Shown: positions 1 to 11,300 of the stretch, one piece after another
Numbering within the stretch: the stretch's first letter is position 1
Layout: each line of letters begins with the position of its first letter
Assembly (NCBI RefSeq): GCF_009602425.1
Contig: NW_022261837.1
Location: forward strand, 1-64,000
DNA length: 64,000 bases
Reading direction: 5' to 3'
Source of the DNA: Actinia tenebrosa
Taxonomy: Eukaryota > Cnidaria > Anthozoa > Actiniaria > Actiniidae
Notes under the pieces: generated by a model
What the model saw: the letters and a program-made list of their open reading frames with translations, nothing else
What the model was told of the DNA's origin: nothing
Database searches by the model: none
Made by a program: the position numbers and the translations under genes

Positions 1-1056
1 CCCGTGTTGAGATTGCGCTGGAACCCCCATTCCCTATACTACTAATAAGCGTTCTTTGGAGGACCAAGATTATTTTTTATTTCGTCCTTAATTCATTTAT
101 AGGTTCATTCCAAAGAATCATTTGCTTGTGTGATACTAAGATCATTAACAGTTTAATCCACTCAAATGTTTTTAATATTAGAATTCTTCACTTTTAAACA
201 TACTTTAGCCCCAATATTTCAAAAAGTTTTGGGCTGCTATGATAAATATGTCAGCCAATAATGAATGAAAATATTAGAGGTATTCAGCAGTCATTATAAG
301 AATGATAGGAAATAATCCTCATTTAATAGCCAGCTTCATGAAGACTTCATAATTAGGAGCTACTCTCTCACAATTGAAATCAAAGGAGTTTTTTGCTACG
401 GTTGTAGGACTTGTTGCCCAAATAACTCATAACACAAATTCCTTTGAAGACATGGTACCGCTTGTGTATTGTGCTATTTCATAACGCCCACAGAATAATT
501 CATGCCTTTGTCCCGGCTGAACGGCATCCGGAACGATTGTTGATTGTTGAAGCTAGCTCAGTGTTTTCCGATTTCGGGGTACAGTTGGAATTCCTTTTCC
601 TACCACCTTACTAAATGTGCCCCTTATTTTAAGCCATAAAGAATTCTAATTCAAGTTCCCTGCGCAGCCAAATGCTCTCCTTGCGCAGCCTCAGCTGCGT
701 ACTACAGCCCGACTTGACCCTTAAACCTGGGCTGCCAAACTAATGACAACGAGGACGTTATGGTCGAGAAAAGATCTATAAAAATGTCTTAACTTTAAAA
801 TATTAAAATTCGAAATGCAATCTTCAAAATTGTGAATCCTAAGAATATTTTTCAAACTGAAATAGCTCTTTCTTTTATGACGTTATGAGCCTCTGGGAAT
901 GTTTTGTTCCGCGAATGCGTCAAGCAAAAAAGGACAATTGATAAAACAGAAGTGACGAAAGCCTTGAACGGCATGACGTCATAAGAGGAAAAGTCAGGTT
1001 TATATTGGAGTAATTTTCTAATGCGTGTCTTGTCTTATTTCTTTCTCGCCTAACAG
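1..1056. other. Noncoding sequence upstream of the SPMAP2-like exon
   Basis: I see no recognisable exon here. The SPMAP2-like exon that follows begins after a clear splice acceptor, so this stretch is most simply its upstream intron, with earlier exons either to the left of the window or too short to recognise. The sequence is AT-rich and has no repeat structure I can define. Confidence 0.4.
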
Positions 1057-1606
1057 AGATAACTATATATTCAGCTGTGGTCGTTCGTCGCCCATATGGG
1101 ATGTAAGTGAAGGCGCCAAAACTACCGAAGAACGGGAACGCACCATGAGTCTTGCACATCCCAAGAAAGCCCACCCTCGATATCAACCCGAAAAACCTTG
1201 CATATGGCCCGTATCAGGTGCTGCAAGAAAAGCATCTCCTAGCCCTCGTGTAGAACTGCTTGCGCGTCCCAAGACACGTTCTGAGGGACTCCACAGGGAA
1301 CCCACGTGGGCTGTGCCGCCGTCAGCGATGAGGACTGTTGCTTCTGCGAGAGTACAAGAGCTTGCAAAGGCCAAACAGACAGCTGAAGGCTACGAGCATT
1401 GTAAGGAGCTAGATGAGCCTATACCTAGGAGCGTTCTGCGCGCAAGTGCAACAGAAAGAATAAAATCGTTATCAAGACCGATTGTTAGAGAAACCATGGA
1501 TCATGTACAGTTTAATCCAGATGCTTTCAAAGTGAGTCCAGCTGCGCTGAAGGGTCGTATGCCTGATAGAATAGCAGAGCTTGCTCAAACAATATCTCGA
1601 AGATAA
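1057..1606 (+). CDS. SPMAP2: SPMAP2/THEG-like sperm microtubule protein, last coding exon (partial)
   Basis: Seen: an open frame ending in a stop at 1604-1606 and entered through a good acceptor (pyrimidine-rich tract, then CTAACAG at 1050-1056). The incoming phase is 2. The roughly 180 encoded residues contain five degenerate repeats of about 30-37 residues. Each has a W/P-V core followed by an arginine/leucine helix ending like RVELLARPK, RVQELAKAK, RIKSLSRPI or RIAELAQTI. Known: this is the THEG repeat, found in testicular haploid expressed gene products now called sperm microtubule-associated protein 2. Inferred role: an axonemal or sperm-tail microtubule protein. Earlier exons are not identified, so this is the 3' part only. 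An internal Met at 1145-1147 could start a shorter product, but the repeat pattern already begins before it. It is followed by an AT-rich 3' region with a possible AATAAA at 1924-1929. Confidence 0.8.
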
Positions 1607-3401
1607 TGGACATGCTCTGTGGTGCTGCAAAATATAGGATTTTAATTATTTATTGTGCAAAATAGTTACCATCGTTTCTTGAAACGAAAGATTGTAACTG
1701 TCTAATAACTATCTTCCATCAACTTGATAAACAGGCAAGGGCGGATACAGGAAAGTTGTTTAGGACTCTCGCCTGTAGGATGTTACATTTAGCATGGACC
1801 TAGGGAAATAATTTTTTATTTGCTGTCTTTCCAAAAGTTTGAATTTTCAAGCTGATTAATGCACCAAAATAATTTTGTCATGGCAAAGAATGTCTATGAG
1901 AAAGAAAGATTGGAGGGGGACGAAATAAAGGTATAACGAATGAGTTGCAGAACAACACATTATCAATTTAAAGTTTTTAAATACTCCAGATCTTAAAGAA
2001 ATTCTAGAACATTCAAGGAAGTGAAGAAAAATCAAGGAAAGAATGGCAAGATAATATTTTCACATAATACTTTATGGAATATTGACTAAAGTACAATGAT
2101 ACTTCTATTTTTTAATGCTTTTATATTTTCATTATGATGTTCAAGTTAAACCTGTCACATCCTTTACAGATATCAAAATGTGTGAATTGTTAATTATATT
2201 TTAAAAGAAAAAAATTGGAATACGATAACAAAAATATTTGCTTCTAAATTTAATTTCATAATATCATGTTTTATTGACAAATTCAACAAATTGCTTATTT
2301 GCAGATTATTAAACTTTCATATTTAAGGATAAATAACATTTCATTATAAGAATAGAGTGCTCACACTAAATCCGTGAAACAAATACTAATTTTTAGCACT
2401 AAATAGTGATAATTAAACAATAGAAAACAAAGGATTCTGTATGAAATAGTACTAATTAGTACTATTTACTGTCATGGTTTTAGTGCGTGCACTCTAGCAT
2501 GTTATGGTTTTGTCTCTAATTTCATCAAAACCTGCTTTTACTTTGTTCTTTTGGAAAAAATAACATTATTTCAAAAAACTGTACTTTGCTTAATAAAGTC
2601 GTTTCTCAAAGTAGGAATTAACCAAAGGCTAAGAACATTTTTAACTGGGAACTTGTCATTGACTTTTATATTACAAGTATATTTTATCAGATAAGTTAAT
2701 AAATCAGACAATATTTTAAGCACCCATTTCTATGGAGAAAGATAAGTTCTTTAATGAAGTAGCAGACGAGTGAAAATATGCCAAGAAATGTTCAGTAAAG
2801 GAATATTTTTGCACAGATAAAATTTAATGATAAGTTGAACAACAAAGTGTGAAATAAATGTTTTGAAACCTCAAGCTGTCATGAGTGCATATAAAGAATA
2901 TTTCGTCAAGATAAAGCACAAAACCAGCAATTAACTCTAATTACAAAAGATGACCATTCCAAGGTCAATCAGACCCTTGACCACAGAGAATAGCAGACTT
3001 GTTTCCATTTGCAATGGAACATGGTTGCAAGAATATTAAATCTTTCTTATTAACCTCAATGCAAGTAAGAGTAATGACTGGGCATAAGTCTGAGTTAATA
3101 GGGATCAACAACTATGCTTTACTTCATGATTGTCATGGATGTCAAATCAACATTCTAACAGCTACTGTACATCATTTCTCATCCCAATGGGCCATATTTC
3201 TTCTAAATGAATTTTGGATGTAATTTTAAGGTGACTGACGAATGTGACTGAATATAAGCCTTTGGTTTCCTAAAATTCTCATTAACCTATGTGTTACCCT
3301 GAAGTTTGATCTCCTTAAACCTTATTATTATAAATATAAAGAGATGAGCAACAAAAATGAATTATATATCATAGAACTGTTAAAAACTGACTTCCAACAT
3401 T
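1607..3401. other. Intergenic spacer between convergent SPMAP2-like and NOP16 genes
   Basis: The spacer between two convergent genes is AT-rich. Apart from the MITE listed at 2353-2496 I see no coding exon. The short open frame at 2999-3223 has no codon bias or recognisable motif. Confidence 0.5.
2353..2496. mobile_element. MITE, about 144 bp, TA target duplication
   Basis: Terminal inverted repeats of about 25 bp match imperfectly: AGAGTGCTCACACTAAA at the left and its complement, ending GTGCACTCT, at the right. TA flanks each end. No coding capacity. It looks like a non-autonomous DNA transposon; the TA duplication suggests a Tc1/mariner-type source but does not prove it. Confidence 0.65.
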
Positions 3402-5125
3402 TTAGCTAGAATCTGTGAGGTGTTTGCTAAAGTCTTGACTTGATCTTAAAAAGCCTTCATACTTTCTTTTGAGTTGATTTGGTGTGTGTTGATAAATATT
3501 TGACTTGTCCCTGGCCATGGCCTATAAAGCAAAATAACAATATGAAATGGAAATTTTATTCTGGAGATCTCAACTAGTAGTATAATTTCATATAGAGTCT
3601 AGGAATAAAACTCAAGACCCCAGAGGTGAGTGCACTTAACCCAGGACTACACTAGAAAAGCAACATTTTTGAATACCTTAAAATCGTTTCCATATTTCTG
3701 GATTAGATTCCATATGAATCTTGCTTCTCCTGGTGCAATACGTCTTTCTGTCTTATCTTCCGAGTTTGATGCCTGCATTTCCAATTCTATTGCATTGTAA
3801 AGCAATCAAAATTAATGAGGGTACACTCTTTACTCATGTGACTGTTCTTATCATCAAGCCTGATCTCAATAGAGATCTATACATGGTACTGAGACTTTAA
3901 ATAATTACCAACATCAAGGGAAGATCCAGCCAAAAGTTTAGGGAGGGGGGGGGGGGGGGGGGCTGAGTTTCTACCTTCAACACAATGGAAAACAATAAAA
4001 AAAGCATCTAATTCTTCAGTTTTTTTTGGTTTTTTTTCTGCTGAAGGGGGGCTGCAGCCACCCTTTGCCCACCTGGATCTGCCCTTGAACATGCACAATT
4101 GATCATACTAGGTAATTGAGAATGTTAGTCTTGAAAATAATAATTGTAGGTGCATAATAAGAACAATTTTGATTGTTCTATATGATTGCTTTGACTCAAT
4201 GTTGTTTCTGTCTGACTTATTTGAAGCCTTGCAAACATACATAAACAGAATCCAAAGCAAATAATTTTCTTTTCTTTTAATATGGTGGGTTAGAATAAAA
4301 TTACCTTGTACAACTTGTGTAGGGTTTTCAGTATCCATTTTTTCAACTTCTTCATTTTCAGATTTATTCTATTAAAAGTATAAGTTTTAGTACTATCAAT
4401 TTTAGTATTTCTAGTGTCACATGTTGAATTTATGAAAAATTACTGTAACACATTTTAAAGCTTATAAGTGACATATAAATTTCCCTTGAGAAATAAAAAG
4501 GATAAAAGATATGGCTGTCATATTGGTTGAATCCTAAGATGTTTATGTCATCCAACATGGCAGTTATATAATGACTATGCATATTAAGAGTTGTTGGGTC
4601 TAACAAGCTTGATCAGGGTGGCAAATGAGAGATTCGGGTTAAAAAATAAGTGTGTGATACATGAAAATAGCAACATGTAAAGCATGATTTGTGACTCTTG
4701 GGTTTACGTTTATACAGTTTATATTTGACACATGAATTTTAGAAATATGGATGCAGGAAACGTGATAATGAAACTAACCCCCCACCCCCCCCCCTACCTT
4801 TTTTTTGACCAATGGCAATGACTTATTGACGTCACATGCTAGACCAAGATCCTTGAAGTTTTGTTTGAGTGTCTTGGACTCATCCCAGTGCTTTTGTATA
4901 GTTTTACTGGAAAATTTCAAAACCATAAACGAAGTGTGTTACTAACAAATTGAAATCAAAGCTTTAAACTAACAAGCTTCTTATAAAACACGTGTCTGGC
5001 TTCAGTGGCGTCTCTTACTTTGCTATTTTCAAAGTTTTCTTTTGCTTGTTCCGTCTTTTTTTAGCAGGTTTTGTTGTATTAACTTTCTTGTTTCTCCTGG
5101 ACCTTCGTGCTCGAACTCCAGTCAT
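3402..5125 (-). CDS. NOP16: NOP16, nucleolar protein 16 (complete, five exons)
   Basis: NOP16 is a nucleolar factor in 60S ribosomal subunit assembly. Coding exons on the minus strand in order: 5125-5019, 4906-4798, 4368-4305, 3786-3677, 3521-3402. All have GT..AG junctions and phases chain without a break (107+109+64+110+120 = 510 nt, 169 aa; the family is usually about 180 aa). The N-terminus is very basic (MTGVRARRSRRNKK). Exon 2 encodes KHWDESKTLKQNFKDLGL, matching the conserved WD-x-x-K-S-x-x-x-N-L-x-x-M/L-G-L block. Exon 4 encodes a YGNDFK stretch, and exon 5 continues AMARDKSNIYQHTPNQLK, the family signature around K-A-M-A-R-D-x-x-N-x-x-Q-x-T. The start is the first Met at 5123-5125. 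The gene lies head-to-head with NUP107. Recognised from family knowledge; confidence is high. Confidence 0.93.
4771..4797 (-). repeat. G-rich tract at the start of NOP16 intron 2
   Basis: On the NOP16 coding strand, intron 2 opens with GTA followed directly by runs of about ten and six Gs separated by one T. It abuts the 5' splice site. A separate run of 18 Gs on the plus strand (3945-3962, so C-rich on the NOP16 strand) lies in intron 3. Simple-sequence origin is the default explanation. Confidence 0.6.
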
Positions 5126-5304
5126 AATAACGGTTGAAAAATACTAAAAATATAATCCTTGAAGTTAAAACACGGAGTACAAATTGAATCTCGAGCACGA
5201 TAAACACAAGGCGTTGCTAGAGAGGAGTGAGACTGGGACGAGCCTGTACCCAGGCATCACGCGGTTTGTTTATCGGAGAGGAAGTTGGAAGACTAAGTAA
5301 GAAG
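5126..5304. promoter_or_regulatory. Putative bidirectional promoter, NOP16 / NUP107
   Basis: Only 179 bp separate the two divergent start codons, so both 5' UTRs and promoters must lie in or overlap this interval. It is less AT-rich than its surroundings and has no TATA box placed obviously for either gene, as is usual for housekeeping divergent promoters. Inferred from arrangement; no specific factor site is claimed. Confidence 0.6.
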
Positions 5305-8300
5305 ATGAAGGGCAAAATGGCGGCAACGTCTGCCGAAGGTCCGAGAAGCACTTTATACAGTGTTTCTGACGAAGAAAAAGGAGAAACAATGGATATTGGA
5401 GAGGGAACGAGTAGAAGAACAATGCGTTCATTAGATGCATCTCGTCAAAGCTCGGAATTTTACCCCAGAGACTCAACACTTCATTATATTTGGCAGGTAT
5501 GTAAAGGGAATTTGAATTCGGCTCAAAAGTTGTCAAGTTCCACGTGCGCGGCTTTGGAAGCTCATAGAAGTTTATTTTAGTTAACTCAGAGCGTTTGAGA
5601 GATGAGACTTAAAACTTTGGTTAAAAATTTAGAGAAAGTTAGTGCTTTAGAGAAAGTTAGAAGTTAAAACGAATGTGCGAGTAGTTGACCATTATTTCTT
5701 CAAAAGTGTGTTGGAACGAGGTAACCTTAGCATATGTTTTTTCTCTAAGGGTTTTTTAATAGAAATCTTTGGATAATTTCAAACTTTACAAAATAGGAAA
5801 AAGATATTCATTTGTTGGGAACAGTGTTAATGACGCTCAAAAATTAGCTAGGTTGAATTATATTCTTTATGTTGAAGTATTCTGAAGGAACGAAAGAATT
5901 TGACCCAGACAAGATGAACAAGGTTGTGGATACAAGGCGGGAGATTAGAAATAAAAGGTAATTTATCAATAAAAAATATTTTACCTGGATAAAAACTCGA
6001 TTCGAAATCTCCATTACATTATCTAAATGATGTACAAACTGTACAAACTTTATTTTTCCTGTTTGTATGCAATTACTTCTCTCCTGCAGCATCCCTTCCT
6101 AACCTCCCCTCCCCTCCCCTCCCAATTTTCTCCTTCGTTTGCCCATTATTTTGGCCAAAACTTTTAAGTTTTAGTATAAAATTTATTTATTTATTGTTTC
6201 TAAAATTTAACATGTGTGCTGATAAAATATTTGAGATTATGTTAAAAAACTATTTGATATAATTATAACATGCACACTGATAAGCTTGTTAACAGCTGAG
6301 CAGTGAATGTGGTGCACGCAAAGCATGAGTGGACAAAATGACCTGCCCTAGGCATTTTTGAGCTTGAAAGAACAAAGTAAACATAGCAGTAAATGAATAT
6401 TTTTTTAATTCTTCCTTTCCTTATTTCTGCTTCTTGTAGGCTCATATATTATATTTTAGTCAAACGAAAACAGAAAAATATGCAAAAGTTGGGTTACAGT
6501 AGCCTGGAATTGGAAATGAGGGCCATAGGCAAAACAGCTAAACATGCTGTGATTGGCTGAAACAAAATTCACTACTCAGCTAGAGATACTCTAGTGCAAA
6601 ATCATTAAAAGATATTTAATAAAAGCAAGCTCTCTGCATTGTGATTTAAACACTCTGGGAGCTGTATAACACTTGAAAAGCAAGTGAAACACTCAGCTAT
6701 GCCTTGTAGATGTGTGTCTAAGTTTCTAAAAGTTTCTCAAGTTCCAAGGATGTTTATGTCACAGTACAGAGATATGCATGTACATTTTAAAACCCTTAAT
6801 AATTCACTTAGAATGTGGCCAGAGTATTTATATATGTTCCTCTCTAAAGGCAATATATATAATGTCTACTCATATATCAGAGTTATGTATTCATTAGGAT
6901 TGATTTTTATTTAGTGAATTTGAAGGAAACAGAGAAATTCCAGATCAAAACAATGAGGTAATAGAATTTTCAATTTTTTCCATCCTATATTTGATTAAAT
7001 TTTTGTTAATTTATTTTTATTTATTATTTCTAAACTATATATTTTTCTAAGGAAAACATTTTCAAGAATTCAAAACGAAGAAGCAATATTCAGAAATGTA
7101 TCCTTTATGAATGTAATACATAAAAAGTCATACTCAAACCTCCATTATTTTGGGTATGATGATGATGACGGTATAGCAGTAATCAGCCCTTATCTTTTAC
7201 AGTCTGTGGTCCCAGGTTCAATTTCTACAATTTATTGGCAGCACATGTTAATAGAATTTTTTTAGGTCTCCCTTGAATCAGGGTTTTTTTCTCTTAGTTC
7301 AAGCTATGGGCAAAATTTGAAGTTTGAAATAATGTTTAAACAGGGTCTTCATTAAGTTTTGAAATAATAGGAAAAGATCATGAACTAGGCAGAGAGTCCT
7401 GGCAAGGTTTTTAGTAAGGTTTGAAAAATTATAGAAGATCATGGTAATTTAAGCCGGAGAATTTAACTCAGTCTTACCAGAGTATTCTCCAATCTCTGAA
7501 CCTTAATGAAAACCCTGTATGAATTAAATTTTGAAATCAAAGCATGTGAGCTCTGAATTAAAATTACCGGCGTTTGCATTGCTAGGCAGCCACCCCAGAC
7601 AAAAATTGTGATGTGCACTTTGCAATAGACTGCCGTCAATCAAACACGTTGACGCCATTTACATGCCTGTGTGATTCAAAAGGCGCCAAAACTTCGGTCG
7701 ATTGTTTACAATTATTATGAGCCACACTCACCAGGCCTATCTGGGCCACAAACATGTATAAATGACATCAACTTGTTTGATTGACGGCAGTCTATTACAA
7801 AGTGCACGTAGCGATTTTTGTCTGGGGTGGCCGCATAGCAATGCAAACGCCGGTAATATCAAACTACTTGATTACTGCATGAGTTATCATTACAAGTTTT
7901 CTTTAATAGTTTATTCAGCTTTACAATTACTGGATGATGCAGTTGGGTCTCCAAAACCATTCCTTGTGACTGCAACCCCCTTATTAAGGACTGCTGGCAC
8001 CCCCACCCCTCTGTTACAGAGGACCCCAATGACACAACTGAGACATAGTACATGTGAGTAATAATTCATGTTACTTGCTCCGTGATCATTTTTATAAATG
8101 CAGTATATTTTATGAACATGTATTATATAAATCGACATTACAGTCAGAGACTAGAAGTAGGGCTTAAAGTAATGGCTGAACATCAGAAAGTATCCAGCCA
8201 GAATTGGAACTTGTCCAGTCAAATCTTTGCCTTGCTAGTCATTCTGACCAGTAATGTTTAGTCAAAAATAAGGTTTTACTTAGCTAAAACTAATTTGGGG

Positions 8301-11300
8301 TGTGTTCATATCTGGCCACTGATTGGCCATTATTTTAAGCACTGAGCAGTTGCAATTTGTTGTCACTTTCCCACAGGATCGTTCTGCTAGAATACAGATG
8401 GTAGTGGGTTCGAAATCAATTTGAGCTCTTATTTTATATGGTTTCATAATTTCATTTCATTATGTTTATGTTTATTATTATTCTGAATAATATTCTTTTA
8501 TATTTTTTTTAGATACTCCTAGTGGAATGTCATCTATTGCTGATACTGATTTTGATACTGAGGTGGGTTTTATAATGAGTAGCAGCTATATCAGGACTCA
8601 TAAAACTTGACCTAGAAAATAGACCTTAATACATACCCTTGAGTATTATCTTCTTTATCTATTGGTAACTTTCAAAAGGCACATTAATGTGAATGAAATG
8701 GAAAAAAAACTTGTTCTCGATGGAAAACAGTGATTATAGTTTGATGCACAAAAGCCTGACCACATTTAATGTATTTGTATACCTCTATGCATTGGATTTT
8801 TGCTTCAATTAAGAAGCTATTGCACTTCTTTTTTACACTTAATGTGTCAGTCAATGTGTCACTTTTAATGTTCAAGACAGTGCAAGATTATGCAAATACA
8901 TTATCACTGATCATACTTTTGCACATTATGCTGTAAGATTTACAATAGCTATAGCTAAAGCAATGTATATTTTAGGACTTGTCGATGCTCAGTAATGATG
9001 GCTATGGCCGTTCTACTCTCACTGCAAGTCTATCAAGACCAACCCCAACTCCTGGTTATTCAATGGTGTGTTTTCTCTTAAAAATAACTTAAGTAAATTC
9101 AGTGCTATGTACCTCCTGGTGCAATGAGTCACAATGACAATAAATTTGAGTGTTGAACCTTGTATGTTTTTATTTCCAAAATATCTCAAAAATATTTGAC
9201 ACTTTAAATAAGTGAATGACTTTTTGAAACAATCTTGACTCCCATTCCCAATGTTTTTATTATTTCAATTAGAATTGCATCTTCAAATTTTCTTGAATGT
9301 TTTGATTTTAGGGTTCCATTTCTCTAATGAATGAGACAGGATTAACATCATCAGTTACCCCCATGAAACCACTGGCTGGGATTGCTGATGTAAATATTTA
9401 TAAAGTTTGTATAAATATTTCTTATTAGGAAGTGTTGTTCTCTAAATGGTTATTTTTTTCCATGTTAATGTCTTAAATAATGTAGTTTTCACATTTTTTT
9501 GTTTTTCAAAACCGGCACATCTATTGTGGTGTATCACCAATAGATCACTAGTAGCTCAGCCAATCAGAGCCCAGGATTCATAATAGACCATTAGAACCTT
9601 TATACTAAAATATGATAGAGTCATTAACTAAGCAACTTGGCTTTTGAAGTGGTTAATTAAACTTACATTAATTTTTGGTTTTATCAGGATTTGACTACTG
9701 AAACCCAGTTAGATACCACCCAAGTAACAAACACGAGTGTATTGACTGATAAAGACCCAATTGTATCAGGTCAGTTTTTGGCTAAATATTAATATAATTT
9801 TCTTACTTTGTGGTATACCTGATACGTTTTTGTTTATTTTTGATAATCCATCTTTTACAGCAAGCTCAGTCCTTTTTCAAGAGTTCAAGGATGATTTGGT
9901 AAAATATCCACACTCTACTCATGTCTTCGATCTTGTTGCTGCTTATGAAAAGGTACTCATTATAAACACATCTGTATACCACAACTGGTATCGGGGGATC
10001 GTGTTACCCAATGTCTAGGCTCGGCAGTGGTTCGTACACTAGCGTTGGTGCTGCATCTGTCATCGCTGTGTAAACACACTGCCACCCCACCTTTCAAAAT
10101 AATTGGATTAAGCGAGCAGACGAGAGAACAATGGCAAGCAGGCTAGTAGCCTACCCCAGGGCTCTATATGGAACTTAAGGTGAATTTGATTAAACATATT
10201 AACCCTGGACGGTTGAATATTACTGACGTAAGGAGTATCGCGCGGTAGCGTTATTGTTGGTATAGTACAAACAGAGTCAAGTACGGAACGGCCGTTAAAG
10301 AAGTAATGCTCATAGACTATTCAAACCGTTTGACCTTTGGAATGAAAACATCTAGATTACAACAGCGAATGAAGGAACACGGACACAAGATAAGTCAAAC
10401 AAGTATAACGTTAATTTAATTCAAATAATCGAAAGGAAAAAAAACCTATAGAAATCCAACCACATTTGGTGTCCTAGTGCCCTTGGTAATACTAAGTTTC
10501 AATAACATATGTAATGTCCATATTTTCAGTCTTGTCGTAATCAAGTCAATCAGCTTAATAGTATCATGAGGTCTACTGCACCAGGAAAGGCCATGTAAGT
10601 AATTAATAATTACAGTCAAAGCTCTCAAAAGTAACTATTTCGGGAAATCGAAAAACTGAAGCTGGTTGCTAACAAGGATAAGCTTGCATACAGGGCTTAA
10701 AATAATGGCCAATTATTAGTCATGCCTCATTTCTGGCTAAACTTTACTGGTTAAAATGATGGGTAAGGCAAAGATTTGACCACACAAGTCCCAGTTCTGG
10801 CTGGACATTGTCCGATGTCTGCCTGTTATTTTAAGCCCTGGCATAAGTAGTAATGTGAATAGAGTTTTAAATTCTTGGTTGTAACTGGAGGTGTTTGGTG
10901 GCAAGGAGATCTCCAACTGTACTTTTTTCTTTTACTGCTACTGATGGGTCTATAAACAATTTTTGATAAATAATTTGTGTTAATTTTTTTCTTACAAAAA
11001 TGGTAAATCTCATGACTTGCAGATTTGTGAAGAAAGTTGAAATTCTCATGATGTTGACACAAGAGAGTTATACCTGGAGGTTGATTGGGTCTCTGTACAG
11101 GTGAATATTAATAATGAGTTTTTAAATTATTTTCTCGGTTTGTTGTTGCAAAAAATTAAAAAATAGACTCTTAAAAACATGTACGAAGATTTCTTCAAGG
11201 GATAGGAAAGAGGGGGTGCATGCACTGCTAAATTGCATTGCCTCTCATCAATGTGACCAGTGTGACAAATGCAGGTTCGATTCCAAGACTCCAAGTCTGT

